From Phycicoccus sp. HDW14 (GTDB lineage: Bacteria; Actinomycetota; Actinomycetes; Actinomycetales; Dermatophilaceae), in contig NZ_CP049935.1 of NCBI RefSeq assembly GCF_011383005.1, positions 2,170,001-2,234,000 on the forward strand: a DNA stretch of 64,000 bases, given 5' to 3'. The notes under the pieces are model-generated. The model saw only the letters and a program-made list of their open reading frames with translations, was not told the DNA's origin and made no database searches. A program made the position numbers and the translations under genes. Positions 9,024 to 16,872 of the stretch are shown here, in pieces. Position 1 is the stretch's first letter. Each line of letters starts with the position of its first letter.

Positions 9024-9556
9024 AGGACCACCCCTCTCCGCCGCATCACCGCGGCGGGTTCGACGCCCAAGGAACGGACCACGCCGGCCGCCCGGGGCAC
9101 GGTGGCCATCCGGCGGGCGTGGCTGCCGATGACCGTGTACAGGCAGAAGGCGCGGTCGCCGACGCTGAAGAAGTGCTGGCTCGCCGAGCGGCCGGGCAGC
9201 TGGCGCGGCATCCGTCCGGGCGAGAACTGCGAGGGGGCGAGCCGGGGCCAGCCGCTGCGGGCGAACAGACCGCTGCCGGCGAGGTCGGTGCCGTACTCGA
9301 CGAGCGCGACGAACACGTCGTCGGCGGCGAGCTCCTCGACCAGGCCGGACCCGAAGTCGCCGGTGCCGGCGGGGATGGGCCGCGAGCAGGTGTGCAGCAC
9401 CGGAAGGGTCCGCTCACCGGGACCCTGCGGACCGGGGTCGGACGGGGCGATGCCGCGGGCCGCCTCGTCGGTGCCGATGTCGGCCGGACGCCGGACGATG
9501 CTCGCCGACCACCCGGCCGGCACGTCGAGGCTGATCCCGTAGCCGGTCCGCCTCAT
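9020..9556 (-). CDS. Conserved-looking hypothetical protein in the mau-like operon
   Basis: I do not recognise this 178-residue protein. The ATG at 9556 overlaps the stop of the membrane protein gene by ATGA, and its own stop overlaps the GTG of the Cys-rich protein gene, so all three are probably translationally coupled. It starts MRRTGYGISLDVPAGW, has no signal peptide or membrane segment, and contains two cysteines (HTCSRP, AFCLYT) and a segment reading FFSVGDRAFCLYTVIG that looks like a small beta-sheet domain with a hydrophobic core. Context suggests a role in making, delivering or recognising the exported Cys-rich protein. No catalytic motif is visible. Confidence 0.7.
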   Translation of the reverse strand: MRRTGYGISLDVPAGWSASIVRRPADIGTDEAARGIAPSDPGPQGPGERTLPVLHTCSRPIPAGTGDFGSGLVEELAADDVFVALVEYGTDLAGSGLFARSGWPRLAPSQFSPGRMPRQLPGRSASQHFFSVGDRAFCLYTVIGSHARRMATVPRAAGVVRSLGVEPAAVMRRRGVVL

Positions 9557-10158
9557 GCCACTCCGCCCAACGCCGTCCACACGAGGGCCGCGGCCCCCAT
9601 CGAGAGGCCCACCCTAGCCACGAGGTCGGCCGACGGCGCGGCGAGCTCCACACGTCTCAGGACGGCCCAGAGCCGTTCGCGTGAGTCGACCCCCACCATC
9701 GCGACGAGCGGGAGCGCCCGGACCAGCCCGAAGACCAGCCCCATCAGCGCGCCCGCCCACGGGGTGCCGCCGAGGGCCGCGAGCACGAGGACGGCGTAGG
9801 TCGTCGAGCTCGTGACGATCGTGACGACCCCGACGCCCAGCTGGGCCCCGAAGCCGAGCCCCACGACCCAGCCGCGGTAGCGCCCGATCCAGGCCTCGTC
9901 GACCTGCCGGCGCCACGACGGCAGCCGCGCTCCCCCGACCCCGAGGTCGAGCAGCAGCCCGAGCACGAGGAGGACGGCGGCGAGGGCGAACCCACCGGCC
10001 GACCACCGCCAGCTTTCCGGCACCGCGGCACCGAGCAGGGCGGCGAGCAGCCCGACGAGCGTGCCGCCGAGGGCGGAGGAGAGGACGTACGCGCTCGTGG
10101 TCAGCCACCAGCGGGAGGCGCGGGCCCGCTCACCGAACGGGCTGATGCTCGTGAGCAT
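9553..10158 (-). CDS. Multispan membrane protein of the mau-like operon
   Basis: A 201-residue protein with five or six hydrophobic segments (about residues 18-45, 52-72, 92-112, 115-135, 137-155, 180-200) and no cysteine. Its glycine-rich GLGFGAQLGVGVVTIVTSS segment recalls CcdA/DsbD-type electron-transfer membrane proteins, but without their redox cysteines that likeness is weak. ATG at 10158 follows GAGGCGAG directly downstream of the small ORF. Position between a thioredoxin-like gene and an exported Cys-rich protein suggests a membrane component of the same maturation system. Function not known. Confidence 0.7.
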   Translation of the reverse strand: MLTSISPFGERARASRWWLTTSAYVLSSALGGTLVGLLAALLGAAVPESWRWSAGGFALAAVLLVLGLLLDLGVGGARLPSWRRQVDEAWIGRYRGWVVGLGFGAQLGVGVVTIVTSSTTYAVLVLAALGGTPWAGALMGLVFGLVRALPLVAMVGVDSRERLWAVLRRVELAAPSADLVARVGLSMGAAALVWTALGGVA

Positions 10159-10167
10159 CGACTCGCC

Positions 10168-10248
10168 TCAAGGGCTCCAGGTGGCCCGGACCGCCGCGAG
10201 CACCGCCATCGGCACCCCGACGGCGAGCACGACGGCCAGGGCGGTCAC
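10168..10248 (-). CDS. 26-residue hydrophobic peptide (small ORF) in the mau-like operon
   Basis: The GTG at 10248 overlaps the TGA of the thioredoxin-like gene (GTGA), and the stop at 10168-10170 lies just ahead of the ribosome binding site for the next gene. It reads MTALAVVLAVGVPMAVLAAV, then RATWSP, which is one membrane span with a short polar tail. Without it there would be an 86-base gap in an operon whose other junctions are overlaps or 1-base gaps. Small single-span peptides of this kind often stabilise membrane complexes; that role here is inference. It could be only a spacer. Confidence 0.5.
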   Translation of the reverse strand: MTALAVVLAVGVPMAVLAAVRATWSP

Positions 10249-11054
10249 GCGTGGGGGCCCTCGGCGTCCTCGGGCTCGGGCGACGTGTGCAGGCTCGGGT
10301 GGCCGGGGGTGACACCGGCGGCGAGCAGCTCGGCGTCGACGCGGCTGAGGTCGTCGCGCTCACCGCGGTCGTCGATTCCGACCGCGCCGGGGCCGGTGCG
10401 TCCGGCCGCGGTCCGGGCGTGGCTCGTCTCGTCGACGGCCTGCTGGAGCAGGTCGCGCACGGCCGGCCACGACGTCGCCGAGCCCTCGCCCGTGACGACG
10501 CCCTGCTCGAGGAGGACGAAGTACGGCGAGCCCGGGACGTCGTAGTCGCTCCACGCGGCGCTCGAGGCCACGACCCGGGTACCCGGCCGGGCCAGCTTCG
10601 CGAGCACGGCGGGCGACTCGTCGGGGGTGTCCTTGACGACGACGACGACGCGGGCGCCGGCCGGCGCCACGGTGTCGCCGTCGAGCTCGTCCCAGAAGGT
10701 CAGGCAGACGCTGCAGCCGGAGGTGAGGAACGCGAGCAGGGTGGTCGGTGACGCGGGACCGGCGACCTCGACGACCGCGTGCCGGCCCTCGAGGTCCTGG
10801 CCGACGACGTCGAACGACGCGCTCGAGGCCGGCCGGGTGGCGGGGACGACCCCGGGCTCGATCTGCACGGGAACGGCTCCGGGAGGGCCGTCGTGCCCGG
10901 CGGTCCCGGCCGCGGCGGCCTCCTGCTCGAGCTCGAGCCCGGCGCCGAGCTCGTGGAGCGCCTTGAGGATCAGGGCGTGGCTGCGCAGCAACCCGAGGAC
11001 GAGCACCCCGAGCAGCGCGATCGCCACCCCCTCGGCGACGACGACCCAGACCAT
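10245..11054 (-). CDS. MauD/TlpA-like membrane-anchored thioredoxin-fold protein
   Basis: A 269-residue protein: N-terminal membrane anchor (about residues 3-24, VVVAEGVAIALLGVLVLGLL), a linker, then a thioredoxin-like fold from about residue 78 with the active-site CSVC in SGCSVCLTFWDEL, and the cis-Pro region VPGSPYFVLLE. The tail is long and acidic. MauD, the homologue in methylamine-utilisation clusters, is needed for disulfide formation in the light chain; by analogy this protein would act on the 20-cysteine protein encoded three genes downstream. ATG at 11054 comes 1 base after the MauE-like stop, and its own stop overlaps the small ORF start. Confidence 0.82.
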   Translation of the reverse strand: MVWVVVAEGVAIALLGVLVLGLLRSHALILKALHELGAGLELEQEAAAAGTAGHDGPPGAVPVQIEPGVVPATRPASSASFDVVGQDLEGRHAVVEVAGPASPTTLLAFLTSGCSVCLTFWDELDGDTVAPAGARVVVVVKDTPDESPAVLAKLARPGTRVVASSAAWSDYDVPGSPYFVLLEQGVVTGEGSATSWPAVRDLLQQAVDETSHARTAAGRTGPGAVGIDDRGERDDLSRVDAELLAAGVTPGHPSLHTSPEPEDAEGPHA

Positions 11055-11055
11055 G

Positions 11056-11601
11056 TCAGACCCTCCTCGTGCTGGCGCTGCGGACCGCGCGCACCTCGAC
11101 CGACGGCAGGACGGCCATGACCTGCCACGCGAGGAAGCCGACGAGGCCGGTGAGGCCCGCGAGGCCGGCGACCGTGCCCGCCCCGACACCCTGCCACGGC
11201 TCGGCGGGAGCCGCGACGGCGACGGCCAGCCCGACGAGGGCGGCCAGCCCGGTGAGCGCGGCGTGGACCCGGGTCGGCGGGGTGTCGGCCTTCCCGAAGC
11301 AGCCGCAGCTGGACAGGACGCCCCCGTGGGCCAGGGCGCGGACGACGAAGGCGGTGAACCCGGCGTACAGCACAGCGACGAGCGCGCCCGTGACCTGCGA
11401 GGGCGCCACGACCGCGGCGACCCCGACGACCACCTCGAGGGCCGCGAACGCGCGCACCCCGGCGGCGGGGGCCGGCAGCCCGGTGGAGCGCAGGGCGCGG
11501 ACGAGGTCGCCCGGGCGCAGCACCTTCGGCGCCCCGGCGAGCACGAGGAGCGTCGCGGCGGCGAGGAACGGCACCGCGAGGACGCCCCAGACGCCGGTCA
11601 C
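11056..11601 (-). CDS. MauE/DoxX-family redox-associated membrane protein
   Basis: A 181-residue protein with four to five membrane segments and a cysteine pair in a loop (SSCGCFGKADTPP), typical of the MauE branch of the DoxX superfamily. In methylamine-utilisation operons MauE partners MauD to move disulfides to the periplasmic light chain. GTG at 11601 is 1 base after the stop of the oxidoreductase gene (TGACGTG), and the next gene starts 1 base after this one ends, so these genes share a transcript. Electron source and partner are inferred. Confidence 0.83.
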   Translation of the reverse strand: MTGVWGVLAVPFLAAATLLVLAGAPKVLRPGDLVRALRSTGLPAPAAGVRAFAALEVVVGVAAVVAPSQVTGALVAVLYAGFTAFVVRALAHGGVLSSCGCFGKADTPPTRVHAALTGLAALVGLAVAVAAPAEPWQGVGAGTVAGLAGLTGLVGFLAWQVMAVLPSVEVRAVRSASTRRV

Positions 11602-11602
11602 G

Positions 11603-12664
11603 TCACTCGCCGCGCAGCAGGTGCCAGAGGTGGCCGTGCTGCTCGCGGTCGGTGAGCTCGGGGAGCACCTCGCGCTCGAACAGCTCGACGCCCGTGAGGT
11701 CGTAGGCCTGCTCGGCGAAGTAGGTGATGGCGTAGGTCATGCCGCGCGCCTCGAGGTCGTGGAGGCGCTCCACGACCTGCTCGGGGGTCCCCACGAGCGG
11801 CCCCGTGCGATAGGTCTCGACCGTGTCGTCGACCTTCGCCTCCGGGACGCCCGCCCCGAGCAGGCGGTCCCGGATCGCGGCGAGGCGGTCGGCGACCTCG
11901 CGCTCGTCACGGCCGATGACGACGTTGTAGTTGGCGCTGCGGACGATCTCGCCGAACTCTCGGCCGATGTCGCGGCAGTGCTGCTCGAGGATGGCGCTCT
12001 TGGCGCTGAACCCCTCGGGGGTGCCGTCGAAGTTCGTGTAGTCGGCGTACTCGGCCGCGATGCGCAGCGTCTTGCGCTCCCCGCCGCCGGCGACCCACAT
12101 CGGGATGCCGTTGTTCCTGCTGCCCGGCTGCGAGGTGCCCTGCAGCGGCCGCGGGAAGCACATCGCACCGTCGACCTGGTAGTGCTCGCCGTCGAGCGTG
12201 GCCCGGCCGGTGGTCCACATCTGGCGCATGACGTCGACACCCTCGCGCAGCATCGCGAGGCGCTCGCCGGCGCGGGGGAAGCCGTAGCCGTAGGCCCGCC
12301 ACTCGTGCTCGTACCAGCCGGCGCCGATGCCCATCTCGAGGCGCCCCTCGGAGACGACGTCGACGGTGGCGGCGACCTTCGCGAGGTAGGCCGGGTTGCG
12401 GTAGGCCATGCACGTGCACATCTGGCCGAGCCGGACCCGGCCGGTGACGCCGGCGAAGGCGGCCATGAGGGTCCACGCCTCGTGCACGGCCTCCTCCGTG
12501 GGCTGCGGCACGGGGTGGAAGTGGTCGTACACCCAGATCGAGGTCCAGTCCTCGATGCCGTCGGCCCGCCGGGCCAGGCCGGCCATGACGCCCCAGTGCT
12601 GGTCGGGGTCGATGCCGACGAGGTCGTGGCGCCAGCCCTGCGGGATGAACAGTCCGAACTTCAT
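11603..12664 (-). CDS. LLM-class flavin/F420-dependent oxidoreductase
   Basis: Luciferase-like monooxygenase fold enzyme, 353 residues. It begins MKFGLFIPQGW and contains IWVYDHFHPVP, the F420-family GQMCTCMAYRNPAYLAKVAATVD region, LEMGIGAGWYEHEWRAYG and a C-terminal segment PLVGTPEQVVERL. The ATG at 12664 has GAGGAG eight bases upstream and was chosen over an extension to 12691. It is first in the leftward operon that continues with mauE-like and mauD-like genes, with a 1-base gap. LLM enzymes use F420 or FMN on many substrates; why one is coupled to a disulfide-maturation cassette is unclear. It may act on the same pathway substrate, or supply reducing power. Confidence 0.85.
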   Translation of the reverse strand: MKFGLFIPQGWRHDLVGIDPDQHWGVMAGLARRADGIEDWTSIWVYDHFHPVPQPTEEAVHEAWTLMAAFAGVTGRVRLGQMCTCMAYRNPAYLAKVAATVDVVSEGRLEMGIGAGWYEHEWRAYGYGFPRAGERLAMLREGVDVMRQMWTTGRATLDGEHYQVDGAMCFPRPLQGTSQPGSRNNGIPMWVAGGGERKTLRIAAEYADYTNFDGTPEGFSAKSAILEQHCRDIGREFGEIVRSANYNVVIGRDEREVADRLAAIRDRLLGAGVPEAKVDDTVETYRTGPLVGTPEQVVERLHDLEARGMTYAITYFAEQAYDLTGVELFEREVLPELTDREQHGHLWHLLRGE

Positions 12665-12743
12665 GCGTGCTCCTCGCGGTGGTGGTGCCACCGATCATGC
12701 CGCAGGCCGTGGCCACCGGCTCGGGCGCGGTGCGCGGCCACCG

Positions 12744-12749
12744 TAGGCT
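12744..12749 (+). promoter_or_regulatory. -10 element of the UDP-glucose dehydrogenase gene
   Basis: TAGGCT ends 6 bases before the GTG at 12756, predicting a leaderless transcript. Confidence 0.5.
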
Positions 12750-12755
12750 GCCCCC

Positions 12756-13925
12756 GTGGCACACACCATCTGCGTCGTCGGCACCTCGTACGTCGGGCTC
12801 TCGCTGGCCGTTCTCCTCGCCCGGCAGCACGACGTCATGGCCTTCGACATCGACGAGTCCCGCGTCGCCGCCCTCCGCGAGGGCCGCAGCCCCATCTCCG
12901 ACCCGGACATCGAGGAGCACCTCGCCTCGGGCCGCCTGCGCCTCTCGGTGACCGGCGACAAGGAGGAGGCCTACCGCGGGGCCGAGTTCGTCATCGTCGC
13001 CACCCCGACCAACTACGACGAGGCGACCAACTACTTCGACACGAGCAGCGTCGAGCAGGTCGTCGGCGACATCCGGCGGATCGAACCCTCGGCCACCGCC
13101 GTCGTCAAGTCCACGGTGCCCGTCGGCTTCACCGCCGGGCTGCGCGAGCGGCTCGACACCGACCGGGTCGTCTTCTCCCCCGAGTTCCTCCGCGAGGGCC
13201 TGGCCCTGCGCGACAACCTCCACCCGTCGCGCATCGTCGTCGGCGACCGGGGCCCGGCCGGGCAGCGCTTCGCCGACCTGCTCGCCGCGGCCGCCCTCGA
13301 CGACGACGTGCCCGTGCTGCTCACCGACAGCACCGAGGCCGAGGCGATCAAGCTGTTCGCCAACACCTACCTCGCGATGCGCGTGGCCTACTTCAACGAG
13401 CTCGACACCTACGCCGCCACCCACGGCCTCGACTCGCGGCAGATCATCGACGGCGTCGGGCTCGACCCGCGCATCGGTGCGCACTACAACAACCCGAGCT
13501 TCGGCTACGGCGGCTACTGCCTGCCCAAGGACACCAAGCAGCTGCTCGCCAACTACGCCGACGTGCCGCAGACCCTCATCGGGGCCATCGTCGACGCCAA
13601 CACGACCCGCAAGGACTTCGTCGCGGCCGACGTGCTGGCCCGGCGCCCGAAGGTCGTCGGCATCCACCGGCTCATCATGAAGGCCGGCTCGGACAACTTC
13701 CGCAGCAGCAGCGTCCAGGGCGTCATGAAGCGGATCAAGGCCAAGGGCGTCGAGGTCGTCGTCTACGAGCCCGAGCTCGAGGCCGACTCCTGGTTCGGCT
13801 CGCGGGTCGTCGACCTCGAGGAGCTCAAGGAGCGCGCCGACGTCATCGTCGCGAACCGGCTGACCCCCGACCTCGCCGACGTCGCCGACCGCGTCTACAC
13901 GCGCGACCTCTTCGGCGCCGACTGA
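12756..13925 (+). CDS. ugd: UDP-glucose 6-dehydrogenase
   Basis: Oxidises UDP-glucose to UDP-glucuronate with two NAD+. 389 residues, the short form. Rossmann motif near the N-terminus ([12 protein letters not shown]), the central ATPTNYDEA and KSTVPVGFT regions, [21 protein letters not shown], the helix [22 protein letters not shown] split across the substrate site, and [15 protein letters not shown] with the catalytic Cys at residue 255. The C-terminal domain binds the NDP sugar. GTG start follows a TAGGCT -10 element. It probably feeds acidic polymer or capsule synthesis. Divergent from the LLM-mau operon. Confidence 0.93.
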   Translation: MAHTICVVGTSYVGLSLAVLLARQHDVMAFDIDESRVAALREGRSPISDPDIEEHLASGRLRLSVTGDKEEAYRGAEFVIVATPTNYDEATNYFDTSSVEQVVGDIRRIEPSATAVVKSTVPVGFTAGLRERLDTDRVVFSPEFLREGLALRDNLHPSRIVVGDRGPAGQRFADLLAAAALDDDVPVLLTDSTEAEAIKLFANTYLAMRVAYFNELDTYAATHGLDSRQIIDGVGLDPRIGAHYNNPSFGYGGYCLPKDTKQLLANYADVPQTLIGAIVDANTTRKDFVAADVLARRPKVVGIHRLIMKAGSDNFRSSSVQGVMKRIKAKGVEVVVYEPELEADSWFGSRVVDLEELKERADVIVANRLTPDLADVADRVYTRDLFGAD

Positions 13926-14009
13926 CGCCGGCGAGGCCCACCGGCTCAACCCTTTGGGGTCCCAACAGTCTTGCGTTGCACCAGAATTGCCGCAGATCTC
14001 GCTTGCCAT

Positions 14010-14025
14010 TCGAACGTCGGTTCGA
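14010..14025 (+). promoter_or_regulatory. LexA-type SOS box
   Basis: TCGAACGTCGGTTCGA is a perfect match to the actinobacterial LexA operator TCGAAC-N4-GTTCGA, 27 bases before the ATG of the DUF222-HNH gene. Confidence 0.85.
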
Positions 14026-14052
14026 TACGATGGAGCCCTCGGAGGGGAGCCG

Positions 14053-15630
14053 ATGGCTCGCACAGCGCACCTGGTGGACGTCGCACGGGCAGCCCGCACG
14101 CTCCTCGCGGAGGCCACGGACGCGCCTCCGCCCACCGGCTCGCTCGCCGAGTGCGCCGAGCTGCTCGGTGAGCTGCAGGCCCTCGTGAACGTGGCGACCG
14201 CCCTCCAGGACACCACGGTCGTGGCCCTGGCCGCGGTGGAGACCGAGGTCGCCGAGGACGGCACCCTGGTGGAGTCGCGGCATGCTCCGGGGCACGTCGC
14301 CCTCGACGCGCCGGCCATCGTCTCCGGGGTGCTGAGCGTGTCGTCGGTCCACGCAGAGCGACGAGTGCGCGACGCGGTCCGTCGGGCGGCGGACGGATCC
14401 GCCGGGACAGACACCTGCACCGGTCTCGGCGGGCTGCACCGTGCAATGGCCGTTGGCCGGCTGGACGCCTACCGGGCGCAGGTCGCCGCGCACGAGCTGG
14501 AGGAAATGCCGGCCGAGGTCGCCGCCACCGTCATCGAAGCCCTCGACCCCTGGCTCGACCGCGAGGACGGCCCGGGGCTGCGGCGCCGGGTCCGGCGCCT
14601 CCTCTCCCGGATCTCCCCCGACCTGCTGCGGCAGCGAGCCGTCCGCGCCCGTAGCCAGTCATCGCTGCAGCGGTGGGTCGACGAGCCCGGGGTCGACACC
14701 TGGCACGGCACGTTCCCCTCCGAGGAGGCCTGCGCCGCGTGGGCCGCGATCGACGCGCTCGCCCACCAGTACCTCGCCGACGGCACCTGCGAGCGCATCG
14801 ACCGGGCCCGGGCGAGGGCCCTCACCGACCTCGTCACGAGCAACGCCACCATCGACCTCCAGGTCGTCCTCACCACTGCCAGAGGCGCGGTCGCCGACGA
14901 CCGCACTCCGCCGCTGCCGACCGGCACCCCCGGCGACCTCGTCGAGGTCAGCGGCGGGCGGGCCGGGGACCCGGTCCTCGTCGACCGCGCCTGGCTCGAC
15001 CGGGCGATCGAGCGCACGTTCGTCTCCGGTCGCGACCCGCTCGGGCGGCCCCGGCTCCTGCCCTGCGATCCCGACACCGGTGCCCCCGTCGACCCCACCG
15101 GCGAGCTGAGCTCCACCGCATACCGGCCCTCAGCCCGCCTCGCCGCCTTCGTCCGCGCCCGTGACCAGCACTGCCGCTTCCCCGGGTGCCACGTCTCCGC
15201 CCGGTTCTGCGACCTCGACCACGTCGTCGCCTGGCCCACCGGCCCCACCGCCGCGCGCAACCTCGCCTGCCTCTGCCGCCGACACCACCGAGTCAAGCAA
15301 CGCACCGGCTGGACCGCCACCCTCCACCCCGACGCCACCATGACCTGGACCGACCCCACCGGCCGCACCCGCACCACCCACCCACCCACCGCCCTCCATC
15401 AGGCCGTACTCCCCGACCGCGGCACCGACCGTCCGCCACCGCCGACGATCCACTCGCTCGTCTTGCGCGACGGCCCCCACTCGACCCTCGAACACCACCT
15501 CGAGCACGAGGCCGCCGGCCCCTTCGCGTGCCGGGTCCACGTCGTCCGCCCGTCCGTCCCGGTCAGCTGCGAAGCCCGACCACACCCGCTACCCCGCCGA
15601 GCGAGGGCGAGCGACCCACCTCCGTTCTGA
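14053..15630 (+). CDS. DUF222 / HNH endonuclease domain protein (13E12 family)
   Basis: A 525-residue member of the actinobacterial 13E12-type family: N-terminal helical DUF222 region (about residues 1-330), then an HNH nuclease domain (about 355-410) with CRFPGC, the zinc-binding cysteines, CDLDHVVAW and NLACLCRRHHRVKQ carrying the DH...N...H metal-nuclease residues. The tail is Pro/His-rich. ATG at 14053 follows a GGAGGGG ribosome binding site. A perfect SOS box lies just upstream, so expression should rise after DNA damage. These genes occur in many copies in some actinobacteria, sometimes in mobile contexts; no element ends are seen here. Substrate and role are unknown. Confidence 0.88.
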   Translation: MARTAHLVDVARAARTLLAEATDAPPPTGSLAECAELLGELQALVNVATALQDTTVVALAAVETEVAEDGTLVESRHAPGHVALDAPAIVSGVLSVSSVHAERRVRDAVRRAADGSAGTDTCTGLGGLHRAMAVGRLDAYRAQVAAHELEEMPAEVAATVIEALDPWLDREDGPGLRRRVRRLLSRISPDLLRQRAVRARSQSSLQRWVDEPGVDTWHGTFPSEEACAAWAAIDALAHQYLADGTCERIDRARARALTDLVTSNATIDLQVVLTTARGAVADDRTPPLPTGTPGDLVEVSGGRAGDPVLVDRAWLDRAIERTFVSGRDPLGRPRLLPCDPDTGAPVDPTGELSSTAYRPSARLAAFVRARDQHCRFPGCHVSARFCDLDHVVAWPTGPTAARNLACLCRRHHRVKQRTGWTATLHPDATMTWTDPTGRTRTTHPPTALHQAVLPDRGTDRPPPPTIHSLVLRDGPHSTLEHHLEHEAAGPFACRVHVVRPSVPVSCEARPHPLPRRARASDPPPF

Positions 15631-15848
15631 TTCGATGCGTCACCTCACCGCGCAACGGCATGAGCGTCGGACTGCTCGGCGGTGTCAGCGCCCGGGGAAA
15701 CCCGTGCCATGACCCCGGTGTGTCCGGTTCCTTCCCGTGCTCGCGCCCGAAGGGTGGCAGACGCTCTCGATGTCCACGGACGACGACCGTCCCCCTGCCC
15801 GGCGGTCCGCCCGCCGACCTCGCCCCGGGGCGGGGGCGGAGGAGCATG

Positions 15849-16313
15849 ATGGCCGCCATGGGAGCCCTCATGCACCAGAACGACCCCGACCTCGTCCGCG
15901 AGCTGCTGATGGACCCCGGCATCTGGGTCGTCGTCGGGCTGTCGAACAACCAGCAGCGACCCGCGTGGGGGGTCTCGCAGTGGCTCACCTACGAGCTCGG
16001 GAAGCCGATCATCCCGGTGCACCCGAAGGCCGAGACGGTGCACGGTGCGACGGGCTACGCGAGCCTGGCCGACATCCCCGACCAGGACCTCAAGGTCGTC
16101 GACTGCTTCGTCAACTCCTCGCACGTCGGGGCCGTCGTCGACGAGGCGATCGTGCACAAGGACCGGCTCCAGATCGACGCGGTCTGGATGCAGCTGGGGG
16201 TCGTCGACCAGGCCGCCGCCCAGCGCGCCCGCGCCGCGGGGCTCGACGTCGTCATGGACACCTGCCCGAAGATCGAGTGGCCCAAGGTCCGCAGCGACGG
16301 CATGCAGCGCTGA
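15849..16313 (+). CDS. CoA-binding protein (YccU-like, CoA_binding_2)
   Basis: Small Rossmann-fold protein of about 154 residues that binds CoA or NAD-like ligands; its physiological role in bacteria is unsettled. It contains WVVVGLSNNQQRPAWGVSQWL, KPIIPVHPK, a YASLADIP segment, VVDCFVNSSHV, VWMQLGVVD and DVVMDTCPKIEW, the family's conserved blocks. Several in-frame ATGs precede the domain (15846, 15849, 15858, 15870). GGAGGAG is best spaced for 15849. The 218 bases between the HNH gene and this one show nothing I can name. Convergent with purE. Confidence 0.85.
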   Translation: MAAMGALMHQNDPDLVRELLMDPGIWVVVGLSNNQQRPAWGVSQWLTYELGKPIIPVHPKAETVHGATGYASLADIPDQDLKVVDCFVNSSHVGAVVDEAIVHKDRLQIDAVWMQLGVVDQAAAQRARAAGLDVVMDTCPKIEWPKVRSDGMQR

Positions 16314-16315
16314 GG

Positions 16316-16334
16316 CGCCCGCGCCGCTCGGGCG
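16316..16334. terminator. Short hairpin between convergent genes
   Basis: CGCCCG and CGGGCG arms (16316-16321, 16329-16334) with a 7-base loop, between the stops of the CoA-binding gene and purE. No U tract. Confidence 0.35.
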
Positions 16335-16344
16335 GACCGGTGGC

Positions 16345-16872
16345 TCAGCCCTGACGGCGCTCGCGCAGGGCCGCGCCCTTGGCGTGCGCCTCGTCGCGCA
16401 GGGCCTCCCGGAAGGTGGCCAGGGCCGCCCGCAGCCGCTCGGCCTCGGGCCCCTCACCGGCACCGAGGATGCGGGCCGCGAGCAGCCCGGCGTTGCGGGC
16501 GCCACCGACCGACACCGTCGCCACCGGCACGCCGGCCGGCATCTGGACGATGGAGAGCAGCGAGTCCATCCCGTCGAGGTACTTCAGCGGCACCGGGACG
16601 CCGACGACCGGCAGCGAGGTGACCGAGGCGAGCATCCCCGGCAGGTGGGCGGCCCCGCCCGCGCCGGCGACGAGCACGCGCAGCCCGCGCTCCTCGGCGG
16701 TGCGGCCGTACTCGACCATCTCCTCGGGCATCCGGTGGGCGGAGACGACGTCGACCTCGCAGGTCACGCCGAGCTCCTCGAGGACGGTGACGGCGGCCTC
16801 CATGACCGGCCAGTCGGAGTCCGACCCCATGACGACGCCGACGACCGGTGCGCTGCTGCCCGTGGTGCTCAT
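16345..16872 (-). CDS. purE: N5-carboxyaminoimidazole ribonucleotide mutase
   Basis: Converts N5-CAIR to CAIR in purine synthesis. 175 residues. [12 protein letters not shown] forms the ribonucleotide-binding loop, [12 protein letters not shown] carries the catalytic His, and [26 protein letters not shown] and [19 protein letters not shown] complete the core. The ATG at 16872 overlaps the purK stop (ATGA), so PurK and PurE are made together. Convergent with the CoA-binding gene. Confidence 0.95.
   Translation of the reverse strand: MSTTGSSAPVVGVVMGSDSDWPVMEAAVTVLEELGVTCEVDVVSAHRMPEEMVEYGRTAEERGLRVLVAGAGGAAHLPGMLASVTSLPVVGVPVPLKYLDGMDSLLSIVQMPAGVPVATVSVGGARNAGLLAARILGAGEGPEAERLRAALATFREALRDEAHAKGAALRERRQG

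Noticed and set aside
13926..14052. A riboswitch or small RNA upstream of the DUF222-HNH gene.
   Set aside because: No conserved aptamer motif; the only clear signal is the SOS box.
15631..15848. A gene in the gap between the HNH and CoA-binding genes.
   Set aside because: Open frames there have no start with a ribosome binding site, no family signature and no bias differing from the opposite strand.
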